A stretch of 64,000 nt of DNA, from the NCBI RefSeq assembly GCF_000801105.2, contig NC_079511.1, forward strand, positions 16,267,792 through 16,331,791, given 5' to 3'. Positions 23,600-36,555 of this stretch are shown one piece after another (position 1 is the first letter of the stretch; the number at the start of each line of letters is the position of its first letter). The notes beneath the pieces were generated by a model. That model was not told where the DNA came from, ran no database searches, and saw nothing but the letters and a program-made list of their open reading frames with translations. A program made the translations under genes and the position numbers. This DNA comes from Raphanus sativus. Lineage: Eukaryota > Streptophyta > Magnoliopsida > Brassicales > Brassicaceae.

Positions 23600-24450
23600 A
23601 CCTTACTTTTGTAATTTAATTAAAATCGAACCATCTAATGTGTACCTCTCACAGACATTTTCAACCTCATTAAGTTAATGCCTTATATAATTAGAATATA
23701 TACATTTCTGCCACTGAATAATTCATTTACGGACTATAATATCAACGTCATTAATAATATGATTCATTAATAAATAGTCCAGAGGTCATAATTTTATAAT
23801 TATGACCTCTAGACTATTATAATTTCTACCACTATAAAGAATCGTAAACAAAACACTAGAAAACAGTCATAATCATAAACCAGTTAAATACAAACATAAG
23901 AAATTGTTAAATGTTCAAATATGTAACTTGGTCAGGAGAATTAGAAAAAATATATGGGTTGATAATATAATTTATGAACTATACTAATTTGTCATATAGT
24001 TAGCTATACAAGAAGAGTCGGCCCTGGTCCAAATCAGATGAAGCACCTGTTTCCAGCCGTAATATTATAAAAACTACTTATAGTGTATAGGTTAAATGTC
24101 ATTAGATATTTCCCGTAGTGTCAAAGTTTCAAAACCACCTTGCTACATATATTTTTTAATTCAGCCTTATTTTTGGTCTGGGCTTGTGTCCTTAGGAATT
24201 CGAGTATCCCCTCTGAATTCAAGCATATTCATTAATTCATTGATACAACTGAATAAATATTTCTATTCTAATTTATCGGTTCTTAATATTCTTTGGACCA
24301 GGGTTTACATCATACTAAATAGCATATTATATAGATATATTCATTAATATTTACAGCATACTATATAGCCTCTCTTACTTATTCAAGGAGAGGACATATA
24401 TCATATAATTAATATTTTTTTCATTGAGAATTCTAAAACAATACTTATTT
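23600..24450. other. Gene-free A+T-rich spacer
   Basis: A local inverted repeat lies at 23770-23825 ('atagtccagaggtcataatt' and its complement). No gene. Confidence 0.3.
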
Positions 24451-24451
24451 T

Positions 24452-24463
24452 GAATATATATAT

Positions 24464-24512
<49 letters not shown>
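24452..24512. repeat. (AT)n microsatellite
   Basis: Alternating AT over about 60 bp with two small interruptions near 24473. Confidence 0.9.
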
Positions 24513-24515
<3 letters not shown>

Positions 24516-24763
24516 GCTATTTAGTATGATGTGAACAATTAGAGTTAGAAGGTAAAAATAATTAAAATCAAATTTTTACTTGGATCAATTTCAATAAAAA
24601 GGTTATAAATCGGGTAAATGATTCGAGATTAGTATTGACATACTTTTATTCTACTACATAAATTCATTTACTACCATTTCAATTTAAAATGTATTATTAT
24701 GTAACACTATATATATCATAAATTATTATGTAATCTTTTTTTAATTTAATAATCATTTTACTC

Positions 24764-24789
24764 TGCGTAAAACGCATGTTTTAACCTAG
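24764..24789 (+). mobile_element. Third Helitron 3' terminus
   Basis: Hairpin TGCGTAAAACGCA (24764-24776), then TGTTTTAAC and CTAG (24786-24789) followed by T, the layout of a Helitron 3' end. The matching 5' TC end could not be placed with confidence upstream, so only the terminus is listed. Confidence 0.5.
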
Positions 24790-25189
24790 TATAATAGAAA
24801 CTATATATTTCTATGTTTTATTTAACGTAAATCACATGACACTTGTCTTATTCTCTTAAATAAATTTCCATGGTTCTTATTAAATAATATTTGTATATTA
24901 AGTTGTAAGTAAAGAAGAGATAAACAAAAATTAGTGAATATTATTTGAGAAGTAATTAGTTATTTATATATGAATATAATAAGAGGGTTTAATTTAGACA
25001 TAAAGTACAACTTGAAAAACAAGTAAATTCTATAATGTAAATCACATAATATTTATAACATTTTCCTTTGATGTCAATTGTAGCCGTAAGATATTTTTCC
25101 GTTAAAAAGCTTACGAAAAAAACTCAGTGAGAAAAATAATGGTTAAAAGAAATAGAGTATATCACGTAGTTGCTTCCATGCTTCCCTTC

Positions 25190-25460
25190 TTACGTACATG
25201 CATTAAGATATCTGAGACGACATAATCCGGTAAAGTAAACTACCTTCTTAAAAGTAGTAGTGGGTAGCATTTTTGTGAATAAATCAGTCAAATTATCACA
25301 TGAACGAATTTCTAAAACACAAACATCACTATTTTCGGTAAATCATTGGTGAAAAACAATTTTGGTATAATGTGATTTGTCCTATCTACTTCGATATAAC
25401 CGACTTTCAGTTGTGCAATACATGCACCATCATCTCCATAAACAACTGTTAGAGATTATT
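25190..25460 (-). mobile_element. Ty1/copia RNase H fragment
   Basis: Minus-strand translation gives a copia RNase H stretch: YGDDGACIAQLKVGYIEVDR, then TNHIIPKLFFTNDL and, after a break, DLFTKMLPTTTFKK. This is the C-terminal end of a copia polyprotein. Frame-broken, no LTR seen. Confidence 0.65.
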
Positions 25461-25739
25461 TTCCTTTAGATAGAACCCAATCTTCTCGTACTACAAACTA
25501 GGATATAAACCCTACAGAGAAATACATGAAACATTTAACGACTAGTTTCTTTTTTTACTGGATTTTGGATTTGCAAGGATCTATCAATCCAAGCTGTAAA
25601 TATCAGATGATCTTTGCCTGAGATTGGTCAATCCTTGATACCAAGATCAGCCGATCCCTGCTAGATGAAAATTCAAGGCATGTGTCAACCATATATATGA
25701 AACCAATGTATTGTTGATTTAACTAGGTTTAATTTATTA

Positions 25740-26600
25740 TGTTAATGCATGGTAGGATCCCTATACTCTGAGTTCACCTGCAAGGACGGGTAGGCCAAAT
25801 GTCCATGTAATCCATCCTAGAATGACAGTAAGTGAATTTATTAGACATGATTCAAGGAAATGGAATGTTGAAATGCTTGAGGACTTCATGGCACATGATG
25901 ATATACACTTCATTAGAAGTTTGGCCATAAGCCAATCTCTACATCGTGACTTACTGTTGGAGTTTTACCAAGAGTGCTATGTGTATTTCTAAGTCAGAAT
26001 AATGGGTTGCTAGAAACGTACTCAGCGCTGGTGAAGATGTCGTTTATACAGAACCAAGTATCATGATGCTTCAAGCCTTTTCCTGGAAGATAAATTCCTC
26101 CTAAGAAATTTGTCTATCTTATATGGTAGTTTATCATATGACATGTAGTTGTTACAAGAAATCTGAGTTATTGCCTTATGCAATGTGGTAATATATGTCT
26201 AAGATGTGGGAACCTGATGAGTGTGTAACTCATGCTATCTTCGAATGTCCCCAAGTGTTTTCAAGTGTGGGTTCTATCAGTTACACCTTCTCATCCGAAT
26301 ATATTCCATGTGTCAAACATATACACTAACATGTATTATAGAAGAATAGTATTAAGGATTTGGAAAATGACATAAATCTTTATTTATGGATAATTTGGTA
26401 TGTCTGGAAAGCAAGGAATGAAGGATTGATAGAAACCCATTTGGACTGATCAGACATGCATAAAGAGAATTCAAAACATGGTTCACATCAAATGTACCAG
26501 CTGAAAGTTTGACTCAAACATCAACAATAACAACTAGTCTTATATTCAGAGAAAATATGTTTGGTAGATGATTCTTGGATATCTGCATCGATCTTTAGTG
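25740..26600 (+). mobile_element. LINE (L1-type non-LTR) 3'-part relic
   Basis: Plus-strand pieces read in order: RMTVSEFIRHDSRKWNVEML near 25822, HFIRSLAISQSLHRDLLLEF, then DECVTHAIFECPQ at ~26217 (the zinc-knuckle-like region after the reverse transcriptase) and LYLWIIWYVWKARNEGLI near 26380. These are landmarks of plant L1 elements between reverse transcriptase and RNase H. Several stops and frameshifts; the 5' parts are absent. Confidence 0.7.
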
Positions 26601-27259
26601 GATGTAGATAGGTTTGGAAAGATATTTTTGGACAAGCACAACATATGAATACAAAAAATCAAAAACGAAGACAATCTACATTATATTCTTAGCTAGAAGC
26701 GCTAGGCAAACTAATGCAAGCATGTTACATCATTCAACATGTAAGCATTTCATGACTGATTGCATATGTTAGATAGCGATGATAAAAGGAACCTCATGCA
26801 TAATCAATTTTCTCCATAAAATTAAAGGAAAAACAAGAACTGGAGAGAAGTTTCTAGAATTTTAAGATATCATATATTCTTTGGGACAAAATAAAATTGC
26901 TAGTCTTTTATCTATAACCATTGATATATAGATTTGTTTGGAAAAAAAGTATTATGTTAAAATAATATCGAAAAGGATTAAGGGAAAACGGAAGGTAATT
27001 TCGTAGGACTGTGCACAAATACCAGTTTCTTAAAACTAGGTTTATAAAGGGTGAGTGGAGGTGAATCCGTGAATTCATAAAAAAGTAAACAAAAAAAGAG
27101 TGGAAGAAGAGTGAAGCCCGTGACGAAGATGGATAGACGTAAAAGGTAAATCGAAGTAGGGCTATGCATAGAGAATAATGGGCTCAGTATTAGTTTCGTA
27201 GGCCCATATAATCCGCCACTCACTTCACTTCTTTCACTTGTGAAATAACACAGAGCTTA
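26601..27259. other. Gene-free spacer
   Basis: The first part may be the decayed RNase H/3' UTR of the LINE relic. Nothing else recognised. Confidence 0.3.
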
Positions 27260-27262
27260 TTA

Positions 27263-29044
27263 GAGCAACCTCATCAGTGGGACAAAAAAGATGTCCTTAG
27301 CATATTTTATTAGTTGTTTTAAGTTAAGGACAATGCTTAAGGACTTTTTAATTGTTGAAGATTATTGGTAGAACAAAAATATGTATCTTAGTAAATTAAA
27401 TAAAGCTACCCATCTTACTATTCAACCAAAAGATCAAACAAAACAAAGTAGTTTTAACTTTTACACTCTCCAAGTGAGATAACAATTCTCATTACCATTG
27501 ATGGAGTCTGGTTCTAGCAAATTCAAAGGAGAATCTTACGGCGGCGACGTGGGGCTTCACGCTTAACATACATCTTCTCCACTTCGTTGAGAGGCCGGCT
27601 TGATCCATCAGGAAGACTCACAAACTTCCAGCCACCTCCATTTCCATGTTTGCCCTGAGGACCCAATTTCTCAACTGTGATTTTCCAACCATCTGATGAA
27701 CGTCTTCTGCTGTACTTGTGGCACTTCACTTCTCCTTTCCACTGGTTTAAGACACCAAAAGAGAATGCATATTTAATAGAATCTAAGAATCAAATGATCA
27801 AGGCGTCTAACAACTTTACAATAACAGACGAGAAAGTAGATAACTATCTATCCATAAAATGCCATGGTTCATCAAATGTAAACTACCCACAAGTAAGTAG
27901 CAATGCCATCATTTACTTTCGTTCTTTCTAAGACAATTATCAAGAAAAGAAACTAGCTTTGCATTTCAATGTTGACTCCGCAAACTAACTTGCATCTAGT
28001 ATAAGGCTTTCAGCAATTATCTCAATCAACAAGAACATGATGAAGTTTTAATTTCTACAAATAAGTTCTTCTTTTTTAAGTTTTTAAGTTTGTAAAGTGA
28101 GCCACACACACACAGAGAGACACTTACTCAGGGTACTCATCAAGCAAACGCTCAACGGAATCATCCAAAGGACGACCAAGCTTCCTCTCCTCTTCTTCCT
28201 CATCCTCTTTAAGAAAAAGAATGGCGTGAACACGCTGCCTCATGATCCTAAAATCCTTAGCAAGCCTCTCAACGATATAAACCTCGGGATTCTCCGTATG
28301 CAACCTGTACATCTCAGTCTTCTCAGAGTCCTTGAGATAAGACCCTCTAGCACCAGGCTCCTTGACTTGCTTCAGAAGCACGCTCATCTCCATCATCTTC
28401 TGCTTGATCCCGCCAACGAATCCCCTGCTGTGCCTGTTCTCTTTCTCAATCTCCTTGATCATGTCATCGTACTCGTTCATCTCGTTAACCATGGCGGCTT
28501 CTCTCGGTCCCAACTTGCTCATCACATCACCCGAAGAACTATCAGAAGAAGGAGGATTCGCGGCGGCGTTGTTGTTCTGACGGCCAACAGAGACGCCGTC
28601 GAAATGCTCTTTGCTTAGACCAGTGGACCACATCGATTTGTGATCCCAATCGAGATCGTCGGATCCTCCTCCTGCGAACGATCCTCCCGTCGCGATGTCC
28701 CAGCCGTTTTCGTCGCCTGGTTTCCGAGAGATTGGAAGATTCTCGGAGCGCCAGAGGCAGTGGTGCTAGGGTTAAGGGAAAGCGAGCGATGGTCGTTGGT
28801 TGATTGAGTTGAAATCTCCGATTAATCGGAATCACGATGAAGAAGAAAGACCCAACGGAGGATAGTGGCCATCGCCCTTTCAATCGTCCATTCCCACGGT
28901 GACACGTTGCAGCTAAGGACGAGAAGAAAAACTTCTTAGTTAAGGACATTTTTGATATGTCCTTCGGTTAATTGCACATTTTTGATTTATTTTTTGCCAA
29001 ATAATGGCTTAGGACATTTCTTAGAAACACCGATAATAGTGCTC
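27263..29044. mobile_element. Harbinger-like element carrying a gene copy (Pack-type)
   Basis: The left end GAGCAACCTCATCAGTGGG and the complement of the right end, GAGCACTATTATCGGTG, align. The inverted match continues to an ATGTCCTTAGC / ATGTCCTAAGCC block about 40 bases in. Both ends abut TTA (27260-27262 and 29045-29047), the Harbinger target duplication. No transposase lies inside; instead there is a spliced plant gene on the minus strand (next entry). The right end lies 72 bp upstream of the STT3B ATG. Alternative: two unrelated MITE ends flanking a resident gene, which the paired TTA and inverted similarity make less likely. Confidence 0.55.
27523..28765 (-). pseudogene. Conserved plant protein copy (probable mitochondrial protein), damaged 5' end
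   Basis: A main exon reading frame runs from 28765 to ~28125 and contains ENLPISRKPGDENGWDIATG, DLDWDHKSMWSTGL, GPREAAMVNEMNEYDDMIKE and ERLAKDFRIMRQRVHAI, ending at a strong GTAAGT donor (28124-28119). A downstream exon (to TGA at 27523) contains KCHKYSRRRSSDGWKITVEK, GGGWKFVSLPDG and LNEVEKMYVKRE. The middle of the protein suggests a neugrin/Bot1p-like mitochondrial-ribosome-associated family, but I cannot name it. The conserved frame upstream meets a TAG at 28768-28766 with no ATG. A basic/hydrophobic presequence-like stretch (ARFPLTLAPLPLAL) lies one base out of frame just upstream and begins at ATC where an ATG would be expected. The phase from exon 1 to the last exon does not join without another exon. 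I judge it a non-functional transduplicate, though a missed exon is possible. Confidence 0.5.
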
Positions 29045-29116
29045 TTAGAACTCTCCACTCTCACAACACGACGACTTGACTCAGATCACAACACTCTGCT
29101 TCTTCCTCTAAATCAA

Positions 29117-32100
29117 ATGGGAGGAAAACAAGATCCGACGACGGCGAATGGGAGCCCGAAATCGGAACCAACGGCGACGAAGAACACCACCCCAGATCTG
29201 CTCAACAGCTTCTTCTCATTCAAATCCCTAAAACTGAAGACGAAGCAGCAGGAGCTACTGCTCCGCGTCTCGATCCTCGGCCTAGTCTACGTCCTAGCCT
29301 TCATCGCTCGCCTCTTCAGCGTCCTCCGCTACGAATCCATGATCCACGAGTTCGATCCCTATTTCAACTACCGCACCACGCTCTTCCTCACGGAGAAAGG
29401 CTTCCACGAGTTCTGGAACTGGTTCGATTCCGAGTCCTGGTACCCTCTCGGTAGGATCATCGGCGGCACGCTTTATCCAGGTCTCATGGTCACCGCCGCT
29501 CTGATCTACTGGGCGCTGAGGTTCCTCCGCTTCTTCGTCCACATCCGCGAGGTCTGCGTCCTGACGGCGCCGTTCTTCGCCTCCAACACCACCGTCGTCG
29601 CGTACTTCTTCGGTAAAGAGATTTGGGACACGGGGGCTGGGCTCGTCGCCGCTGCTCTCATCGCGATATGCCCTGGATACATCTCTCGGTCCGTTGCTGG
29701 ATCGTATGACAACGAGGCGGTGGCGATTTTCGCGCTTTTGTTGACGTTTTACCTCTTTGTTAAGGCGGTGAAGACGGGGTCTCTGTCGTGGGCTCTTGGC
29801 TCTGCGTTTGGTTACTTTTACATGGTTTCGGCTTGGGGAGGATATGTCTTTATTATTAACTTGGTTCCTCTTTACGTCCTTGTGATGTTGATCACTGGAA
29901 GGTATTCCATGAGGCTGTACGTTGCGTATAACTGTATGTATATCTTGGGGATGCTGCTTGCCATGCAGATTAGGTTCGTTGGGTTTCAACATGTTCAATC
30001 TGGTGAGCATATGGGTGCTATGGGTGTCTTCTTGTTGATGCAGGTTTGTTACCTCTTCTTGTTAGCACATTTGGGTTAATCTTCTGATGAATGATCTTTT
30101 AGAGTTTAGTGGGTGGGTATTGATTATTCAACCTTTCTTTAACATTTGTTTTGATTGTGAGCTAGAAAGTTGGAACCTTTTTACTAATCTTTCTCTAGAA
30201 GACTACTGAATCTTAGATCTTGTTGGGATTAAGCTTCAGACTCATCTTTTGCTTTTCCTTTAGAGATTTCAATTCATTTTTCGACTTTTCTTTAGTGCCT
30301 AGTACTACTGTAATTGGGTTTCTGTTGATTGCGAGCTAGAAAGTTGGAACCTTGTTGCTGGTCTTTCTTCAGAAGACTACTGTTTCACACACTATATCTT
30401 GATCTACATGTACAGGTGTTTTACTTCCTTGACTGGGTGAAGTACAAGCTCAATGACACCAAGTTGTTCCAAACCTTTTTGAAGATAACTGTCACATCGG
30501 CCATTCTGGTTGGTGGTATTGCATTGGGTGTTGGAACAGCATCTGGCTATATATCTCCATGGACTGGTCGATTCTACTCATTGCTTGACCCCACTTATGC
30601 AAAGGATCACATTCCCATTATTGCCTCTGTCTCTGAGCATCAGCCTACGGCCTGGTCGTCTTTCATGTTTGACTACCATATTCTGCTCTTCCTTTTCCCT
30701 GCCGGACTTTACTTCTGTTTCAAGCGTTTGTCAGATGCTACGATATTTATCGTCATGTATGGTCTCACCAGCTTGTACTTTGCTGGTGTCATGGTTCGGC
30801 TTATTCTCGTCGCCACTCCAGCGGTTTGCCTTATCAGTGCCATAGCTGTCTCCGCTACTGTCAAGAATTTAACTTCTCTGTTAAGGACGAAACAAAAGGT
30901 TCCCCAGACTGGTTCAACGAAAGGAGTCGGTAGTTCAAAATCCTCTTCAAAGGTGAATCTTTAGTGTCCTTGTTTCCACCAATTTCTACTATATACCACT
31001 TATCACCTGCTTTGAACTGTAGTACGTTTCTCTGGTGAGAGTAGAAAATTTAATACTTATCTCATATGTCCTAGCAGGTTACACTTGATCAGTCTCAACC
31101 TTTCCAGAAGAACGGTGCCATTGCTCTTCTTGTGGGTGTATTTTATTTGCTCAGTAGATATGCTATTCACTGCACATGGGTGACATCAGAGGCGTACTCA
31201 TCTCCCTCAATTGTCCTAGCTGCAAGAGGAGCCCATGGGAACAGAATCATCTTTGATGATTACCGCGAGGCCTACTACTGGCTTAGGCAAAATACTCCTA
31301 CCGATGCTAAGGTCATGTCATGGTGGGACTATGGATACCAAATCACTGCTATGGGAAACAGAACGGTCATCGTCGATAACAACACCTGGAACAACACTCA
31401 TATCGCTACTGTTGGACGTGCCATGTCTTCTTATGAAGACGAGGCATATGACATCATGAGGTCTCTTGATGTGAACTACGTATTGGTCGTTTTTGGTGGC
31501 GTTACTGGCTATTCTTCAGATGATATCAACAAGTAAGTCTCTTTAATTCTCCCATGTATTCCTCTTCTCGTTAATTTCTGAAAATCTGGTTATCGTTGCT
31601 GTGCGTGTCAATAAAATATGGCACTAATCATTGGCTTGTATTGTATGTTAATAAACAATCACTTCTTTACTGCGTTAAATAAACTTTTTGAATACAGTTG
31701 ATGTGTGGATTTAACTGATCCATTTTACCATTAAAAATTAAAAATGTGGGTTAGGTTCTTGTGGATGGTGAGAATCGGAGGTGGAGTATACCCAGTGATC
31801 AAGGAACCTGATTACCTTGTGAATGGCGAGTTCCGTGTAGACAAGGGCGCATCACCAAAGATGCTGAACTGTCTCATGTAAGTTTCAACCTCAAGACTCT
31901 TATTCTTATTCCTAGATATTCATCCCCCAAAATGAGCTATAATTTGAAAACCGATGCAACTCATCTGAAATGTATTTTTTCGTTTCTTGTAGGTACAAGT
32001 TATGCTATTACAGGTTCGGCGAGCTGGTCACGGAATATGGCAAGCCAGCCGGGTATGTTAACTACCTAATTTCAAGTGTTAACATCGCAAACGCGTTTTT

Positions 32101-32279
32101 ACTTTTCAACATGGTAAAACTCGAAGTTGGGCTGTGAAATGATTGGCAGGTATGATAGAGCAAGAGGGGTGGAGATAGGGAACAAAGACATCAAACTGGA
32201 ACACTTGGAAGAAGCCTACACAACATCAAACTGGATTGTCCGTATTTACAGAGTCAAGCCTCCCACAAACAGGGTGTGA
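29117..32279 (+). CDS. STT3B: Dolichyl-diphosphooligosaccharide-protein glycosyltransferase catalytic subunit STT3B
   Basis: Six exons: 29117-30043, 30416-30952, 31078-31532, 31755-31877, 31993-32052 and 32150-32279, all with GT/AG borders and matching phase, giving 743 residues. The product is the catalytic subunit of the ER oligosaccharyltransferase, transferring the lipid-linked glycan to Asn in N-x-S/T sequons. Visible landmarks are a hydrophilic Ser/Thr-rich N-terminus (1-45), the first membrane helix at ~50-70, the [10 protein letters not shown] luminal loop at ~77-86 with a catalytic Asp, an SVSE motif in the fifth luminal loop (exon 2), the signature WWDYG at ~570-574, and DNNTWNNTH just after, a likely self-glycosylation site. 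Length and intact motifs match STT3B (as opposed to STT3A) in Brassicaceae, and gene order agrees with A. thaliana AT1G34130. An upstream in-frame ATG at 28952 lies inside a transposon and is not used here; the 29117 ATG gives the family N-terminus. The promoter is overlapped by the Harbinger-like element ending at 29044. Confidence 0.95.
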
Positions 32280-33040
32280 CTCTTTTAAGAGCTTCCATCA
32301 TCAGAGAATGTGGCTTTAGATAGTTTGGTAGTTTTAAGCAGGAAACAAACTTATAATTTCGGATTTTTGTTGGACATGGTTCTGTTTTCTTGCAGAGACA
32401 ACTTTTTGCGACTTATTATCGCGTATAAGTTTGAAACATATTTGCACTGGTTTGTTCATCTTGTTTGGCGAGATTGGTTTGAGCCCATATAAACCCCAAT
32501 AAGTCCTAAAGTAGGGTGAACAAAATCCTAACATCACTTCAACCTGAAGTAAGGTGAGTCAAATAAAAATCAATTCAACAAATTACTTTTCGAAAAGCTA
32601 GGACTTCATGCTTAATAATGGTGTTATGTAGAATTTGCTTTCCAACAAATTTATCATCAGTCTTACTTTATAACTTGAGTGTACTGTAAGATACCCTTCT
32701 GGTTGCTAAAGTTTACAAAGCAACCAAGAATCTTTCTTTGCATACAAGAAACCTCTTACCAAGCCTTTTTTTTTGTTGCACATCGCTAATCAAAGTGTTT
32801 CCCTTTTAGCTCTACCAGACCAAACTAATAACAAAACTGCATACGAAAGAAAGAAGCGTCTCTTATCAAATAGCAGGGAGAAAATAGTTTCATTATAACC
32901 AGAAAAAAAAAAAAAAAAAACAAAGCTCACATGAAAGTGATGAAAACCTTAAATGCGAAGCTACACTCACAGGCAAAATAGCTAGACTCTGACATGATAA
33001 ACATTATCCTCGCAATCAGCTTCGACACTGGTCTTTAAAT
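32280..33040. other. Intergenic region between convergent STT3B and F-box genes
   Basis: Holds the 3' UTRs of both genes. 32640-33040 is the upper copy of a segment duplicated at 34740-35450 (shared phrases 'caaagtgtt(t)cc(c)ttttagct' and 'gcgaagctacactca'). An A18 run at 32905-32922. No gene seen. Confidence 0.5.
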
Positions 33041-34282
33041 TCATATATCCTCTAGAAGACTCAGAACAGCAAATTTGTTAGTCTTACTATGAACATCTTG
33101 CTGCAGCTGGTGATAGTTCATATTAAATAAAAGAAGATCTTGTTGCACCCGTTGAGGTTTAATATTAAGCGTGAGATCATCAACATGATTTACAGAGGCG
33201 TAAACTGTAGCTTGATTCTTAAAACCTTGGATTTCAACACGCTGGATAGTGTTCCTTTCGGGATGGAAGTAGAAAACAGAAAACGTATAGTTATACTGCT
33301 TAAACAAAACAATTTCCCCTGTGGCAGTCACTCCAATTACGCAAACGTCTGAAGCATGACGGTAAGTGTCCCCAAATTTATCAACAGGCAGAGTGTAGGA
33401 ATATTCCGACCAAGCTCCTTCCACGACATCCTCTAGAACCCATAGACGCAACTCATGCATAGGAAGACTATTCACGCCTATATTCTCACCCCAATAATAT
33501 CCACTAGAGTTATGACCTCGCCAACTAACCACACCTAGTTTACCTTTATAGTTTATCAAGCTTCTAGCCCAAGGACCATAAAATTCTGCCTGAATAAACT
33601 TGAAATTCTCAGACCGAACATCAAAGCAAACTATATAGTAAGCTTGATCCCTTCCTGCAGCCAAGTAATATAAAGATCCATTGATGCATATCCCTTCGGA
33701 CCTAGGATAATGGGACAAGGAACATTGGATCTTCCTCCACCTCATTTCTCCAGTTAGTGTCAAAATATTGTGAATACATCCATAAAGTGATCCATCAGCA
33801 ATGAGTGACATTACCTTGAATACCTTCTCAATCGGATCAAACCCTAAAAAGCTCTCATGGGCCGTCCTCTGTTTAGGTAAGAAAACAGTCTGTCCTGTGC
33901 TAGGGTTAAACATCACATGCGCTGTATACTCATCCTTTTTTGAGATCGGCTCATGACGGAAACAAAAAAAACCAGAGGCATGACTAATAAATATTAGCCT
34001 GTCATCAGGTATCTTCAACTTACAATAGGCGGCTGACGACGCCTTCCCATTTTGACTATGGATCTGAGGCGAACAATAGAAGAGAAACTCATTCTCTGTA
34101 GCTCCTCTCATGGCAAATAAGAGACTCGGGCGAGCCGAAGACTTGGTTAAGAACAACTCGGTAAAATCTGCACTGCAGAGGATGGATCTCCATTGCTTCG
34201 ACACGCAACGGCACCTTGCTATTGTGTTGGTAGACAATCTAGAGAATATTTCGTAAGAAAGATCAAGAGGGATTGAATTCAT
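33041..34282 (-). CDS. F-box and F-box-associated (FBA type 3) domain protein
   Basis: Single exon, 413 residues, intact. The N-terminal F-box spans about residues 2-45 (IPLDLSYEIFSRLSTNTIAR, CRCVSKQWRSIL). The remainder is the F-box-associated beta-propeller-like region, with landmarks GFFCFRH, MFNPSTGQTVFLPKQ, FLGFDPIEKVFKVMSL, RWRKIQC, ICINGSLYYLA, LINYKGKLGVVSW and the C-terminal VFYFHPERNTIQRVEIQGF. Family members act as substrate receptors of SCF E3 ubiquitin ligases by binding SKP1/ASK proteins through the F-box; the substrate here is unknown. This is one of the very large, rapidly evolving Brassicaceae F-box clans. A 3'-half copy lies upstream at 35.5-35.9 kb. Confidence 0.9.
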   Translation of the reverse strand: MNSIPLDLSYEIFSRLSTNTIARCRCVSKQWRSILCSADFTELFLTKSSARPSLLFAMRGATENEFLFYCSPQIHSQNGKASSAAYCKLKIPDDRLIFISHASGFFCFRHEPISKKDEYTAHVMFNPSTGQTVFLPKQRTAHESFLGFDPIEKVFKVMSLIADGSLYGCIHNILTLTGEMRWRKIQCSLSHYPRSEGICINGSLYYLAAGRDQAYYIVCFDVRSENFKFIQAEFYGPWARSLINYKGKLGVVSWRGHNSSGYYWGENIGVNSLPMHELRLWVLEDVVEGAWSEYSYTLPVDKFGDTYRHASDVCVIGVTATGEIVLFKQYNYTFSVFYFHPERNTIQRVEIQGFKNQATVYASVNHVDDLTLNIKPQRVQQDLLLFNMNYHQLQQDVHSKTNKFAVLSLLEDI

Positions 34283-35512
<1,230 letters not shown>

Positions 35513-35896
35513 TCATATTAAAAACGTAACATCTTCTACATGGTCTACAAAGGCGTACACTCTACCAAAATTCTCAAAACCTTGGACTTCAACGCGTTTG
35601 ACAGTGCTTCTTTGAGGGTGGAAGTAGAAAACGTAAAATGGGTTAGACCGATAATAGTCCTTCATCAAAACAATTTCACTGGTAGCGGTTACTCCAACTG
35701 CGGAAACGTTTGAAACAGAATAGGCAATGCCAGAGAACTTATCACATTTCAGAGTGTAGGCATGTTCCGACCAATCATTTTTCTCGACGTCCTCTCGAAC
35801 CCAAATAGTCATACTTGCATTAAGGGAATGGCGTGGCCAACTAATCAGACATAGTTTACCATTATAGTTAATCAATCTTGTAGCATAAAACATCAA
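35513..35896 (-). pseudogene. Truncated F-box gene copy (C-terminal part of FBA domain only)
   Basis: 127 residues that align with the C-terminal third of the neighbouring F-box protein: LINYNGKLCLISW (intact copy LINYKGKLGVVSW), VSAVGVTATSEIVL (CVIGVTATGEIVLF) and FYFHPQRSTVKRVEVQGF. The F-box and the first ~240 residues are absent, and the sequence upstream of 35896 is unrelated. It also stops about 38 residues earlier than the intact copy. With the shared 3' flank this marks a tandem duplication whose second copy lost its 5' half. Confidence 0.85.
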
Positions 35897-35899
35897 TAA

Positions 35900-36555
35900 A
35901 TGAAGGACACAAAATCAATCGATGACTTCGTTGGCACAAGAGACTTGGACAACATAATACAAAGTACAAGTATGAAATCACATTGATCCTCAAGTTGTGC
36001 TTTAGAAGTTACCAGTAGAAAAAAAATATATATAAATATTATATATATATATATAAGTATTATATATATATTTTGTTAGTCAAATTTAAATTTATACAAA
36101 ATAGTAGATAAGATATGTTATACTGTTTAATTTATTTGTAAAAAAAAACAAAAACAAAATTTTTAAACAATTTATGTCCACATTTTCAAATATTTTTAAG
36201 TTAAATCAAATGTTTCAAATGTACATAATAGAAACAATTAACATGATTCAAATTGTGATAAAATTGTATAAAATTCAATATAAATACTAAAATTTTGAAA
36301 AAAAAAATTTAAATAGTTTCAAAAATCATTTTCGAATTTTAAAAAAATGTTTTTTTTTAAATTGAAAAAACCAATTTCTTTTTATAAAAAAATCAAATAT
36401 GAAAACATATAATTTGAAAGTTGAAACGATAAAAATTATATATATGTATACTATTAGAAAATTATATAATATTTATAAATTTTAGTATAGATATAAAAAT
36501 ATAATAAATAAAATTAGTTTTTGCTGTTATAAAAAAAAATTAGTTTTTATATATT
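35900..36555. other. A+T-rich spacer
   Basis: Contains (AT)n-like stretches at 36025-36072. No gene or defined element; the 5' side of the truncated F-box copy breaks off here. Confidence 0.3.

Noticed and set aside
24380..24512. Second Stowaway MITE next to the AT tract
   Set aside because: Only a short 'ctaaaacaatacttattttga' phrase resembles a Stowaway arm; no opposing end could be matched.
28097..28618. 173-residue plus-strand frame opposite the captured gene
   Set aside because: The minus-strand frame has recognisable conserved sequence, splice donor and plausible protein; the plus frame does not.
28952..29116. Upstream in-frame ATG of STT3B that would add 55 residues
   Set aside because: It lies inside the transposon end and the added residues do not resemble the STT3 N-terminus; the ATG at 29117 gives the expected family start.
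29294..30010. 238-residue minus-strand open frame opposite STT3B exon 1
   Set aside because: Antisense shadow of a highly conserved membrane-protein exon; charged low-complexity composition, no domain.
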